DNA of 64,000 bases from Candidatus Flemingiibacterium merdigallinarum (GCA_904386005.1 CAJFKR010000004.1:38001-102000); one strand, 5' to 3'; positions 1 through 10,116 are shown, counted from the stretch's first letter. Notes: generated by a model not told the origin, from the sequence alone. A program made the numbers and translations.

Positions 1-881
1 TGAACCAAAAGGCGAGGGAGCTCGGCGCGGTCAACACAAACTACATGAACCCGACGGGTATGCACCACCCCGCGATGGTGACGACCGCGGCGGATACCGC
101 GCTGATCGCGGCTGAAGCCGCGAAAAACGAGCTGATAGTCGAGATGTCGACCGTCGAAAAATACACGATTGAAGCCACGAACAAGCAGCCGCAGCGGATT
201 ATCTTCAACAAGAACTACTACTATTCGTCGAATATGGAGTATATCTACCGCTGGAGTGTGCCGCGCGGACTGAATGCCGGCTACACCGCGGAGGGCGGCT
301 ACTGCATCGCGACGTCGGCGGCGCGCGACGGACTGACTTATATAATCATCGTAATGGGCGCGCGGGCGGACGACAAATATATCTACTCCTACACCGAGGC
401 GGCCGACCTCATCAATTGGGCGCTGTACGCTTATGGCTACGTGAAAGTGCTGACCACGTCGAGTATGATCTGTGAGGTGCCGGTCAAGCTCGCGAGCAAG
501 GTCGACTATGTGACCCTGTTCCCGTCGTCCGACATCGAGCTTTACCTGCCGGTCGACGTCGACCTGTCGAACGACGTGCAGATAAGCTGGCAGCTGACGG
601 TCGACTCATTCACCGCGCCGGTCGATGAGGGAGAGGTCGGCGGAACACTGACCGCGACCTACAAGGGCGAGAGTCTCGGCAGCTACGAGCTGATTACGAA
701 AAGCAGTGTGAACCGAAGCAACATATTGTATATAGTTGACCTTGCGAGACAGCTGGTCGAGACGCAGCAGTTCAAGACGGTGGTTGTCATTGTCGTCATA
801 CTGTTTGTCGGATATATCGGTGTCTCGTTCCTGCTCGCGTACAATTCGCGTCAGCGCAGAAGCCGCGGTCGGAGACGATAG
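1..881 (+). CDS. D-alanyl-D-alanine carboxypeptidase (DacF/PBP5-like), C-terminal part, truncated by window start
   Basis: Frame is open from the window edge: NQKARELGAVNTNYMNPTGMHHPAMVTTAADTALIA matches the S11 peptidase motif region; C-terminal TM helix plus basic tail. Confidence 0.8.
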   Translation, partial: NQKARELGAVNTNYMNPTGMHHPAMVTTAADTALIAAEAAKNELIVEMSTVEKYTIEATNKQPQRIIFNKNYYYSSNMEYIYRWSVPRGLNAGYTAEGGYCIATSAARDGLTYIIIVMGARADDKYIYSYTEAADLINWALYAYGYVKVLTTSSMICEVPVKLASKVDYVTLFPSSDIELYLPVDVDLSNDVQISWQLTVDSFTAPVDEGEVGGTLTATYKGESLGSYELITKSSVNRSNILYIVDLARQLVETQQFKTVVVIVVILFVGYIGVSFLLAYNSRQRRSRGRRR

Positions 882-1047
882 CCGTTCAGAAAAAGTTTAC
901 AAATGACCGGTTGCAGTGTCGAGCTTTATATGATATAATATTTTTGTATAGGCAGTGGGATCAGCGAGTGAATGGCTTAGCGATGACATTGAGAAGATTC
1001 GCTAAAACAAATTAACTTTAATTTTCACTCATATCCGGAGCTCGCGC

Positions 1048-1076
1048 TTGACAACACTGAACACAAAATAGGATAC
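1048..1076 (+). promoter_or_regulatory. sigmaA-type promoter candidate for the T-box/pheS transcript
   Basis: TTGACA (1048-1053), 17-nt spacer, GGATAC (1071-1076). Confidence 0.45.
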
Positions 1077-1093
1077 AACTTGATTAAATGCTA

Positions 1094-1440
1094 TGATGAG
1101 GTCTGCGCCCGCGGCACTGACAGACAGAGAGAACCGTCACCGGCTGAAAGCGGTTTTGTTATGTGCGTGGGATTGCGTTTCGCCTCGGAGCAGAGTCGGT
1201 CAACATGATGCGTGGCGGGATGGCAGGGTCGCCTGTCCGTTGATATTTGTGACAAGCGCAAAATATTTGCGGAAAACACAAATATACGTAAGTAGCCGAC
1301 TACGTTTACCGGCGTTATTCGGTCAGAGTGCATCGTCCGTACACGGACTGTGAACACAGGTGGTACCGCGGGGTACGCATTTTCCGTTATCGGAATTATG
1401 CCGCTTCGTCCTTGTTTATACGAGGACGGGCGGCTTTTTT
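1094..1440 (+). ncRNA. T-box leader (probably tRNA-Phe responsive)
   Basis: Conserved T-box core AGGTGGTACCGCGG near 1359, upstream antiterminator-region signature (CGGCGTTATTCGG..AGAGTGCATC), then a terminator; precedes pheS. Confidence 0.9.
1400..1440 (+). terminator. T-box intrinsic terminator
   Basis: GCCGC TTCGTCCT..CGAGGACG GGCGGC followed by TTTTTT. Confidence 0.85.
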
Positions 1441-1530
1441 AGTTAGGAATGAGGAGTTAGGAGTGAGGAGTTGAGGTTGAAAAATTCCCTGCGAGAATTT
1501 TTCAACATTATATTTTCCATATTATATAGC
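1441..1530 (+). repeat. TTAGGAGT-rich repeat plus AT hairpin (degenerate MITE-like)
   Basis: GTTAGGAATGAGGAGTTAGGAGTGAGGAGTTGAGG followed by inverted repeat TTGAAAAATTC..GAATTTTTCAA. Confidence 0.55.
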
Positions 1531-1714
1531 GAGTGATTTATTAGAAGGATGTTTGGTGTCAAGTGAGAAGTGAGGCTGAAACCCGCTATGGCAGGCACGA
1601 ATTGATATTCAGTGCTTGATTTCACATTATTCCATACTTGATTTTACATCATAATTATATTTTTCATTACCGCATTGACAGTGATAATAGCAATTTTTGG
1701 AAAGGATTTTTGCC

Positions 1715-2728
1715 ATGAAAGAAAAACTTGAACAGATACGCGCCGCGGCGGCTGAACAGCTGAACGCCGTGGGAGCCGACCTCGAGGCGATACGCATTCG
1801 CTTCCTCGGCAAAAAGGGCGAGCTGACCGCGGTGCTGCGCGGAATGGGACAGCTCTCCTCCGAGGAGCGTCCGGTCATAGGTCAGCTCGCGAACGAGGTG
1901 CGCGAGTATATCGAGCGATTGATTGCCGAAAAGACCGAGTCGCAGAAGCGCGAAGCGCTTGAAAACAAGCTGAAAAGCGAGCGGCTCGACGTCACTATGC
2001 CCGGCAGGGCTCCCGAGCTCGGCTGCCGCCATCCGCTCGAGCAGGTGCGCCGCGAGCTCGAGGACCTGTTCGTCGGCATGGGCTTCAGCATCGTCGACGG
2101 TCCCGAGGTCGAATACGACTACTACAACTTCCAAGCGCTGAACATCCCCGAAAATCATCCGGCGCGCGACACGCAGGACACCTTCTACATCACCGACAAC
2201 ATTCTGCTGCGCTCGCAGACCTCGTCGGTTCAGGTGCGCGTAATGGAGCAGCAGAAGCCGCCGATCCGCGTGATCTCGCCCGGCAGAGTCTACCGTTCGG
2301 ACGCGGTCGACGCGTCGCACTCGCCGATGTTCCACCAATTAGAGGGCTTGGTCGTCGAGCGCGGGATAACGATGGGCGACCTCAAGGGCACGCTCGAGAC
2401 CTTCGCTAAGGCCATGTTCGGCGAGTCGACGCAGATTCGCTTCCGTCCGCACCACTTCCCGTTCACTGAGCCGTCTGCCGAGGTCGACGTCTCCTGCTTC
2501 GCCTGCGGCGGCAAGGGCTGCAAGCTCTGCAAGGGCGAGGGCTGGCTCGAGATTCTCGGTGCGGGCATGGTACACCCGAACGTGCTGCGCGGCTGCGACA
2601 TCGACCCGGACGAATACAGCGGCTTCGCGTTCGGCATGGGTATTGAGCGCGTGACAATGATAAAATACGGCATTGATGATATGCGCTATCTGTACGAGAA
2701 CGACATCCGCTTCTTGTCGCAGTTCTAA
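1715..2728 (+). CDS. pheS: Phenylalanyl-tRNA synthetase alpha subunit
   Basis: Class II aaRS alpha-chain sequence ([60 protein letters not shown]); ATG 1715 after GGAAAGG. Confidence 0.97.
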   Translation: MKEKLEQIRAAAAEQLNAVGADLEAIRIRFLGKKGELTAVLRGMGQLSSEERPVIGQLANEVREYIERLIAEKTESQKREALENKLKSERLDVTMPGRAPELGCRHPLEQVRRELEDLFVGMGFSIVDGPEVEYDYYNFQALNIPENHPARDTQDTFYITDNILLRSQTSSVQVRVMEQQKPPIRVISPGRVYRSDAVDASHSPMFHQLEGLVVERGITMGDLKGTLETFAKAMFGESTQIRFRPHHFPFTEPSAEVDVSCFACGGKGCKLCKGEGWLEILGAGMVHPNVLRGCDIDPDEYSGFAFGMGIERVTMIKYGIDDMRYLYENDIRFLSQF

Positions 2729-2841
2729 AAAATAATAACAGCGGATTGACCATATACGACAATGGAGCCGCGATTTGCGCGGCAAATAAACGACCACGCA
2801 TACGATATGAGCTAAGTCTGAAAATAAATTTTCAGACACGA

Positions 2842-2896
2842 GTTTTGTGACTTCGCGGTCTTCAACCGCGATTTGCTTCGCAAACCGTCACAAAAC
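2842..2896 (+). other. Predicted three-way-junction RNA structure between pheS and the kinase gene
   Basis: Outer stem GTTTTGTGAC/GTCACAAAAC with inner hairpins CGCGGT/ACCGCG and TTTGC/GCAAA; preceded by a 10-bp hairpin at 2816-2837. Confidence 0.5.
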
Positions 2897-2980
2897 ATCG
2901 ACATAGAAAGGTCCATATACGCAATAGTGTTTCGGCTGTATACGATACAAAACCACGATATACGCGATTGGAGACGGACA

Positions 2981-3541
2981 ATGTATACAATAGGAGTCGC
3001 GGGCGGCTCCTGCTCGGGCAAGACTACACTGACCGGCGCGCTCGAGCGCCGCTTCAAGGACGGCGGGCTGAATACAAGTGTCATACACATGGACTCCTTT
3101 TTCAAGAATCCGCCGCCGAGGACTGTCGCCCCATTTACGGGCGTCGAATACAAAGACTGCAACCACCCGAATTCGTTCAGGCTCGACGATTTCTACGCCG
3201 CGATAGACAACGCGAGGGCTTCGGCGACCGATATCGTCATAGTCGAGGGGCTGTTGGTGCTGTGGCTCGACGAGGCGCGGCAGAGGCTTGATTTGCGGAT
3301 ATTTGTCGACCTCGCGAGCGACGAGCGGCTCTACCGGCGCATCAAGCGCTTCATGCGCGACACAAACGAGACTATCGACGAAATCGCGTCGCGCTATCTC
3401 GATACGGTGCGCTTCAGGTACGACGAATTCATCGAGCCGTCGCGCTGGTACGCCGACCTTGTCATAAACGGCTCTGCCGACACGAATAGAAGCTCGGAGA
3501 TAGTATATCGCTATGTAAACGGTGAAATCCACGGCAAATAA
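2981..3541 (+). CDS. Uridine kinase/phosphoribulokinase family P-loop kinase
   Basis: MYTIGVAGGSCSGKTTLTGAL Walker A; uridine kinase-like length and HMDSFF motif. Confidence 0.85.
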   Translation: MYTIGVAGGSCSGKTTLTGALERRFKDGGLNTSVIHMDSFFKNPPPRTVAPFTGVEYKDCNHPNSFRLDDFYAAIDNARASATDIVIVEGLLVLWLDEARQRLDLRIFVDLASDERLYRRIKRFMRDTNETIDEIASRYLDTVRFRYDEFIEPSRWYADLVINGSADTNRSSEIVYRYVNGEIHGK

Positions 3542-3585
3542 AATACGATGTATAGTTTTCAGCAATCTGAAAGGAATGAATATAT

Positions 3586-5997
3586 ATGAATTTATCGCTT
3601 GAATGGGCAAACGATTTCGTAGACCTTAATGGAATCGCACCCAAGGAATACTGCGACCGGCTGACCGCGACCGGCTCGAAGGTCGAGGGCTGGGAGACTC
3701 TCGGCGACGATATCGAGAACGTGGTCGTCGCGCGCGTTATATCGCTCGAACGCCACCCAGACTCCGACCACCTCTGGGTCTGCCAGGTCGACGTCGGCGA
3801 GGCGGAGCCGGTGCAGATTGTCACCGGCGCACAGAACCTGTACGCCGGAGCTGTCGTGCCAGCGGCAAAGGCACCGTCGCGTCTGCCGGGCGGCGTTAAT
3901 ATCAAGGCGGGCAAGCTGCGCGGAGTCGAGTCGAACGGAATGCTCTGCTCGATTGCCGAGCTGGGACTGACAACGCACGATATGCCCGGCGCGGCTGAGG
4001 ACGGAATCTTCATTCTGAGCGACTCGGCTATCGATACCGACAAGCTGACCTGCGGCATGGACATCCGCGACGCTCTACGTATGCGCGACACGGTCGTCGA
4101 GTTCGAGATAACATCGAACCGCCCCGACTGCCTGTCGGTCATCGGACTCGCGCGCGAGAGCGCGGTATCGTTCGACCGCGAGTTCAATCTGCCGACTCCG
4201 GTCGTCACATACACCAAAGACGGCGACGACATCTCGAACTACCTGTCGGTCGAGGTCACAGACTCGAAGCTCTGTCCGCGCTACACGGCGCGCGTCGTCA
4301 AGAACGTGAAGATCGCGCCGAGCCCATTGTGGCTGCGTATGCGGCTGCGCGCGTCGGGCGTGCGGCCGATAAACAACATCGTCGACATCACTAACTATGT
4401 AATGCTCGAATACGGACAGCCGATGCACGCGTTCGACTACTCCTGCCTTGACGGCAAGAAGATAATCGTCCGCACCGCCGCCGATGGCGAGAGCTTCAAG
4501 TCGCTGGACGACACCGACCATGTGCTCACATCGAAGAATCTCGTCATAGCCGATGAGAAAAAGGCGGTCGCGCTCGCCGGAGTCATGGGTGGAGCGAACA
4601 GCGAGATCAAGGACGACACCGCTACGGTCGTATTCGAGAGCGCGAACTTCCTCGGCAGCTCGGTTCGTGTGACCGCGAAGAGTCAGGGTATGCGCACCGA
4701 ATCGTCGAGCCGCTTTGAGAAAGGACTTGACCCCGAGAACACGCTGCCGGCGGTCGACCGTGCCTGCGAGCTGGTGACGCTGCTCGGCGCGGGCGAGGTC
4801 GTCGATGGTACCATCGATGTATACGGCGGACGCGAGGAGCCGTACAAGATGAAGCTCGAAGTAGATCGCATCAACTCGTTCCTCGGGCTTAATGTCAGTG
4901 CCGACTACATGAAGCGGGTGCTCGAACGACTCGAATTCAAGGTCGATGGCGACACGCTGACCGTTCCGTCCTTCCGCGCCGACTGCCGCTGCATGAACGA
5001 CATCGCCGAGGAGATACTGCGCATCTACGGCTACAACACGATTGAAGCCACGAATTTCGTCACGCCTATCGTCGCCGGCGGCCGCACGCCCGAGCAGAAG
5101 TTCGAGTTGAAGTGCGCCGACACGCTCTGCGCGATGGGGCTTTACGAGTGCGAGACCTTCTCGTTCATCAGCCCGCGTTACTATGACAAGATAAATATGC
5201 CTGCCGACGACCCCCGCCGCAATTCGATTGTGATATCGAATCCGCTCGGCGAGGACACGAGCGTAATGCGCACGACCGCGATACCGTCGATGCTCGAGGT
5301 GCTTGCGCGCAACAACAACTACCACGCCGACAAGACCGCGCTGTATGAAATGGCGCGCGTGTATATTCCGAGGGAGGACAAGACGCTGCTGCCCGACGAG
5401 CGTCGTCGCATTGTAATCGGCTTCTTCCGTGACGGCGACTTCTACACGCTGAAGGGTATGTGCGACGCGCTGCTCAAAGCCGCCGGAATCGACGACGCCG
5501 CGTATGTCGCCGAGTCGAACGACGCCGCGTTCCATCCCGGACGCTGCGCGAAGATCGTATTCGCTGACGGCGAGGTGCTGGGTGTGTTTGGCGAGATTCA
5601 CCCGTCGGTGCAGGAGAACTACGCGATCGACGCGCCGGTATACATCGCCGACCTCGACTTCGCGACTCTGTTCGCGCATTCGAAGCGAGACCGTATGTTC
5701 AGCCCGCTGCCGAAATTCCCGGCGGTCACTCGCGACTTCGCGTTCGTCTGCGACGACGAGCTCGAGGTCGGCAAGATCGAAGCGGTGATGAAGCTGGCAG
5801 GCGGCAAGACAGTCGAGTCGGTGAAGCTGTTCGACGTATATCGCGGCAAGCAGCTTGGCGAGGGCAAGAAGAGCGTGGCATACAGTGTCAGCCTGCGCGC
5901 CGCCGACCACACGCTGACCGACGAGGAGGCAGACAAGACCGCGAAGAAGATACTGACTCTGCTCGAGCGCGAGCTGGGCATTACTCTGCGCGCGTGA
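3586..5997 (+). CDS. pheT: Phenylalanyl-tRNA synthetase beta subunit
   Basis: 803 aa with N-terminal tRNA-binding domain, RPINNIVDITNYVMLEYGQPMHAFD, C-terminal FDX-ACB (FPAVTRDFAFV). Confidence 0.97.
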   Translation: MNLSLEWANDFVDLNGIAPKEYCDRLTATGSKVEGWETLGDDIENVVVARVISLERHPDSDHLWVCQVDVGEAEPVQIVTGAQNLYAGAVVPAAKAPSRLPGGVNIKAGKLRGVESNGMLCSIAELGLTTHDMPGAAEDGIFILSDSAIDTDKLTCGMDIRDALRMRDTVVEFEITSNRPDCLSVIGLARESAVSFDREFNLPTPVVTYTKDGDDISNYLSVEVTDSKLCPRYTARVVKNVKIAPSPLWLRMRLRASGVRPINNIVDITNYVMLEYGQPMHAFDYSCLDGKKIIVRTAADGESFKSLDDTDHVLTSKNLVIADEKKAVALAGVMGGANSEIKDDTATVVFESANFLGSSVRVTAKSQGMRTESSSRFEKGLDPENTLPAVDRACELVTLLGAGEVVDGTIDVYGGREEPYKMKLEVDRINSFLGLNVSADYMKRVLERLEFKVDGDTLTVPSFRADCRCMNDIAEEILRIYGYNTIEATNFVTPIVAGGRTPEQKFELKCADTLCAMGLYECETFSFISPRYYDKINMPADDPRRNSIVISNPLGEDTSVMRTTAIPSMLEVLARNNNYHADKTALYEMARVYIPREDKTLLPDERRRIVIGFFRDGDFYTLKGMCDALLKAAGIDDAAYVAESNDAAFHPGRCAKIVFADGEVLGVFGEIHPSVQENYAIDAPVYIADLDFATLFAHSKRDRMFSPLPKFPAVTRDFAFVCDDELEVGKIEAVMKLAGGKTVESVKLFDVYRGKQLGEGKKSVAYSVSLRAADHTLTDEEADKTAKKILTLLERELGITLRA

Positions 5998-6046
5998 CTA
6001 TCTGACTTTGTCAAAATAATATTTTTCAGAAATATTATTTTTTCAC

Positions 6047-6075
6047 TTGACATACCTGCGTTTTTATAGTATAAT
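6047..6075 (+). promoter_or_regulatory. sigmaA promoter of rpsU
   Basis: TTGACA (6047-6052), 17 nt, TATAAT (6070-6075). Confidence 0.8.
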
Positions 6076-6128
6076 ATTCTGGAGATAAAAAATCTCTTTT
6101 CCACTTGCGGAGGGAGGGATTGTAGTTA

Positions 6129-6305
6129 ATGGCAGAGGTCAGAGTAAAGGAGAACGAATCGCTCGACAGCGCTCTTCGCAGATTTAAGAGACAGTGCGCA
6201 AGATCCGGTGTGCTTTCGGAACTCCGTAAAAGAGAGCATTACGAAAAGCCGAGTGTAAAACGCAAGAAGAAATCTGAAGCGGCTAGAAAGCGCAAGTCTA
6301 AATAA
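6129..6305 (+). CDS. rpsU: 30S ribosomal protein S21
   Basis: [58 protein letters not shown], read directly from the sequence (absent from the ORF track because short); GGAGGGAGGG RBS. Confidence 0.95.
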   Translation: MAEVRVKENESLDSALRRFKRQCARSGVLSELRKREHYEKPSVKRKKKSEAARKRKSK

Positions 6306-6334
6306 TATTCCGCAAGATGTTTTATACTTCTGGA

Positions 6335-6368
6335 TTTAAGGGGGTGGCAGCAATGCCATCCCCTTAAA
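6335..6368 (+). terminator. Intrinsic terminator after rpsU
   Basis: TTTAAGGGGGTGGCA GCAA TGCCATCCCCTTAAA. Confidence 0.75.
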
Positions 6369-6395
6369 TTTGCGTATTTAAAATTGTTATTGTTC

Positions 6396-6424
6396 TTGAC
6401 ATTTTATAATAACAATGATATAAT
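6396..6424 (+). promoter_or_regulatory. sigmaA promoter of solute-binding protein 1
   Basis: TTGACA-17-TATAAT. Confidence 0.8.
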
Positions 6425-6458
6425 ATTTCTGTAAATTTAATTTCATGGAGATGTGAAT

Positions 6459-7910
6459 ATGAAAAGGTTATTTTCGATATTATTGCTTTTTCTGCTCATC
6501 ACACAAACGGCGTGCGGTGATAAATCGGATGATGTGCCGTCAGACGATACTGAAAAAGTGAGTGAAACAGTAACTGACGAGACTGAACCCGAGTATGTAT
6601 TCCCAAATTTAGACTGGGATGGAGATACGTTCACTGTGCTGAACGCCAACACGACGTGGGGCTTCTACCACTATATGGATTTTGAGGAGCAGACCGGCGA
6701 GAAGCTCGACGACGCGATATATGAACGCAACCGTTCGGTCGAGGAAATGTACAATCTGACGCTTGAAATTGTCGAGGACGATATAGACACGAACTACGAA
6801 AAATATCGCACCTCGATACTCGCGCAGGACGATGTGTACGACGTCGCTTACATACGCTGCGACCGGATATCGTCGTTCATGGAGGAGGGCTATTTATACA
6901 ATCTGCTCGACTACCCAGAGTTTCAGCTCGACGAGCCGTGGTGGGATCAGGTCATACGTGAAAAATCACTGATCGGCGACAAGACAAAGCTCTATTTTGC
7001 CGGCAACGATTTCTCGCTGATCGGCTTTGAGGGCACGCTCTGCTGCTATTTCAACGAGAATATGCTCTATGACCTCGGACTCGAGACGCCGTATGATCTG
7101 GTTCGCGACGGCGCATGGACAATTGACAAGCTCCACGAATACGCGACCGCGGGCGCGAATCTTAATGGCGACAGCAGCTTCGCATGGGACGAAAACGGCA
7201 GCGCGATATACGGTCTCGCGTCATACGAGGACTCGTTGAACGCGTTTATAACCGGCGGCGGCGAGAGCTATGTTTCGATTGACGAAAATGGTCAGCCGGT
7301 GCTGCTGAATAACGCCGAGAAGTTCTACGATATTATAGACAAGGCATACAGCATATACAACACCGAGGGTGAATTTATATTTATGAACGGCAGCGGCAAC
7401 AGCCACTACGAGATGATATTCAAGAACGGTCGCTCGCTGTTCACTATAGCCGAAATCAAGGCAAGCTCGAAGTACCGCGATATGGAGGACACATTCGGTA
7501 TAGTTCCGATTCCGAAATACGACGAGGAGCAGGAGCAGTATTACAGCCATCGCACACACATATGTTTAGTGATGAGCGTACCGGTCACAAATCAGCGACC
7601 GGAGGACACCGGAAAGATCATGGATACATTCTCGTATCTGTCCTATACCGACATCTTGCCGATATTCTACAATGAAAAGGTCGCTCAGAAAGGACTCCGC
7701 AACGAGGAATCGATTGAAATGCTCGGCATCATTGCCGAGACTCGCAGCTTTGACATCGGCGAGGCTTACGCGTGGACCGAGGAGCTGTCCGGCGCGGTCA
7801 ATACATCGGTCGTAAATCAGAAGAACAACAACGTCGCGTCGCTGGTCGAGTCCTATCGTTCGGCGATTGAGGAGAGCTTCAAAAAGACGCTCGAATTTAT
7901 GGAGGGTTGA
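6459..7910 (+). CDS. Extracellular solute-binding lipoprotein (paralog 1)
   Basis: Lipobox signal MKRLFSILLLFLLITQTACGD; family 1-type sugar SBP features; similar to the CDSs at 18655 and 58413. Confidence 0.75.
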   Translation: MKRLFSILLLFLLITQTACGDKSDDVPSDDTEKVSETVTDETEPEYVFPNLDWDGDTFTVLNANTTWGFYHYMDFEEQTGEKLDDAIYERNRSVEEMYNLTLEIVEDDIDTNYEKYRTSILAQDDVYDVAYIRCDRISSFMEEGYLYNLLDYPEFQLDEPWWDQVIREKSLIGDKTKLYFAGNDFSLIGFEGTLCCYFNENMLYDLGLETPYDLVRDGAWTIDKLHEYATAGANLNGDSSFAWDENGSAIYGLASYEDSLNAFITGGGESYVSIDENGQPVLLNNAEKFYDIIDKAYSIYNTEGEFIFMNGSGNSHYEMIFKNGRSLFTIAEIKASSKYRDMEDTFGIVPIPKYDEEQEQYYSHRTHICLVMSVPVTNQRPEDTGKIMDTFSYLSYTDILPIFYNEKVAQKGLRNEESIEMLGIIAETRSFDIGEAYAWTEELSGAVNTSVVNQKNNNVASLVESYRSAIEESFKKTLEFMEG

Positions 7911-8055
7911 TCGGACAAGACCGGTTAGTGAGATCAGCGGAAACCGCCGCTTCGGTCAAAGCTGTCACTACATCCAAACCCGCTTCGGTCAAAGCCGCCG
8001 CTTCTGATATAACGGCTACAGTCAAGCAATCGTTGATTTTATCAATAATCTGCGA

Positions 8056-8084
8056 TTGACTTGACTATTTTTTTATTGTATAAT
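8056..8084 (+). promoter_or_regulatory. sigmaA promoter of the araC-like gene
   Basis: TTGACT-17-TATAAT. Confidence 0.7.
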
Positions 8085-8101
8085 AAAAGCGGGGCGGGGA
8101 T

Positions 8102-8995
8102 GTGATGATTAAATTACGAGGTGAATATCAAGTCGAGCGAAATGGCGAAACGCTTCATGTTACAAAAAGCGGCGAGGATTTCACGATCGGCAGCTATGTA
8201 AAAACGCCGTCGAAATTCAAGCGCCGGCTGCATTATCATGACTTCTATGAGCTTGAATTTGTTGTGGACGGCTGCGGCGCCAACATCATCAACGGTCTAC
8301 GGTTTGAATTGCGGCGTGGGTCCATGTTTCTCTGCCGTCCGACCGATATGCACAAATACGAAATTGGCGAGGGCGAGCGGCTCGAGGTTTACAGCGTCAG
8401 ATTCAGCGGCGCGATGCTGTCGGGTGAAATTGACCAAGCTCTCAATGAAAGCTCTGCTCTCTGCGGTAATTTCAATGCCGAATACCGTGAGCTGAAGCGA
8501 ATATTTGACAACGCGGTCAATGAATATCGGCATCCGGACCGCTATTCAAATTATATCTATAAAACAGCCGTGACACAGCTGGTGGTCAGACTGCTGCGCG
8601 TGAGACGCGATAATTCCGACGGTAAGTTTGTTTCGCGGCTCGCTGCCGAAGCGCAGCGATATATCAACACTCGGTTTGCGTCTCACATCACGCTGCGAGA
8701 TGTGGCCGCGAGTCTGGGTGTGTCGCCGAATCATCTCGGCAAGATATTCAGTGAGAGCATGAATATCAGCTTTTGTCAATACCTTAAACGTGTGCGGCTG
8801 CTGTACGCGATGAATCGTATCGTCAATACCGATGATACTATACAATGTATCGCGCTTGAATGTGGGTTTTCATCGGCGAGTGTGTTCGCGCGTGAATTCA
8901 AAAGCTATTATGGCAATCCGCCCACGTTCTACCGGGATGGCAGTCATAATGATATGGACAAGCGAAAATCAATACAAATAGATAATCAAAATTAA
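8102..8995 (+). CDS. AraC family transcriptional regulator
   Basis: Cupin-like N-terminus and two C-terminal HTHs (ITLRDVAASLGVSPNHLGKIFSESMNISFCQYLKRVRL...SIALECGFSSASVFAREFKSYYGNPPTFYR-type). Confidence 0.9.
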   Translation: MMIKLRGEYQVERNGETLHVTKSGEDFTIGSYVKTPSKFKRRLHYHDFYELEFVVDGCGANIINGLRFELRRGSMFLCRPTDMHKYEIGEGERLEVYSVRFSGAMLSGEIDQALNESSALCGNFNAEYRELKRIFDNAVNEYRHPDRYSNYIYKTAVTQLVVRLLRVRRDNSDGKFVSRLAAEAQRYINTRFASHITLRDVAASLGVSPNHLGKIFSESMNISFCQYLKRVRLLYAMNRIVNTDDTIQCIALECGFSSASVFAREFKSYYGNPPTFYRDGSHNDMDKRKSIQIDNQN

Positions 8996-9006
8996 GGGGT
9001 GGTTTT

Positions 9007-10116
9007 ATGAACGGTCAGTGGACTAAGGAACAGGCATGGAGCTGGTATAACTCGAAGCCATGGATTCGCGGCTGCAACTTTATGTCGAGCGACTGCGCGA
9101 ACCGTATCGACGAATGGCAGGAGTTCGGCTTCGAGGATAAGTTTGCGACTACGGCTCGCGAGATTGAGCTTGCCGAGGCTATCGGCTACAACTCGGTGCG
9201 GGTTATACTCGAGTTTGAGGTTTGGGATAAGCAGCACGACGGATTCATGCAGCGGCTGGACCGCTACCTTACATTGTTTTGGCAGCATGGGATCAGCGCG
9301 ATGCTTGTGCTCGCGAACGACTGCTCCGTGCCGAAATCGCTCTGGCAGCCGGCAAAATTCGGCGAGCAGAAATATGATATCGGATATCACGGCGGTAAGA
9401 AGAACTCACCGCATAAGAAACACGGCGAATTGAGCTGGCACCTGCTGGATGATCCTGACATCGCGGCGAGATATTATGAATTTGTAAAAGAGATAATATC
9501 TGTTTATGCGCACGACGAACGTGTGATTGTATGGAACCTGTTCAACGAGCCGGGCAACAATCGCGGAAATCTGAGCCTTGGTCACATGGAGAAGTTTTTT
9601 GAGATAGCTTGGACGATAGCACCCGACCAGCCGCTCTGCGCTGATATATGGTCAGGATTGCGCGGTTCGAGAGCGACGACAGAGACCGAACAGCGCGCGC
9701 TTGAGCTGTCTGACGTGATCAGCTATCACAATTACGGCAGTTATGACTCGAATGTTATGCTGGTTGAACAGCTTAAAGCAATCGGTCGACCGGCGCTGAA
9801 TACCGAGTGGCTGAATCGGATACTGCACAACAATGTAAATGAGCTGTATCCGTTGTTCTACCTTGAAAAAATCGGTTGCTACAACTGGGGCTTTGTCGCG
9901 GGGAAGTATCAGACCTTTGAGCCGTGGGAGGGCTTGTGGCAGCAGGTCGAGTCGGGCGGCGGCAAGAATCTCGACCTTACGAAATGGCAGCACGACCTGT
10001 TCCGTCCGAGTCTGCGGCCATATGATCCGGCGGAAATTGATATAATCAAAACCTACAACCGGCGTGCCGATGAGAGGTTCAAGTCTGGGCTTGATAAGCG
10101 TCTGTTTGGCAAGTAG
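9007..10116 (+). CDS. Glycoside hydrolase, TIM-barrel cellulase/GH5-like
   Basis: WIRGCNFMSSDCANRIDEWQ..., VIVWNLFNEPGNN (acid/base NEP), PALNTEWLNR. Confidence 0.75.
   Translation: MNGQWTKEQAWSWYNSKPWIRGCNFMSSDCANRIDEWQEFGFEDKFATTAREIELAEAIGYNSVRVILEFEVWDKQHDGFMQRLDRYLTLFWQHGISAMLVLANDCSVPKSLWQPAKFGEQKYDIGYHGGKKNSPHKKHGELSWHLLDDPDIAARYYEFVKEIISVYAHDERVIVWNLFNEPGNNRGNLSLGHMEKFFEIAWTIAPDQPLCADIWSGLRGSRATTETEQRALELSDVISYHNYGSYDSNVMLVEQLKAIGRPALNTEWLNRILHNNVNELYPLFYLEKIGCYNWGFVAGKYQTFEPWEGLWQQVESGGGKNLDLTKWQHDLFRPSLRPYDPAEIDIIKTYNRRADERFKSGLDKRLFGK

Noticed and set aside
1091-1357. ORFs of 88 and 86 aa on both strands in the T-box region
   Set aside because: They overlap the T-box structural RNA; no RBS or protein motif.
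4075-5910. 611-aa minus-strand ORF antisense to pheT
   Set aside because: Low-complexity R/V/D/A-rich translation with no recognisable motif; a shadow ORF from the GTC/GAC/CGC codon bias of pheT.
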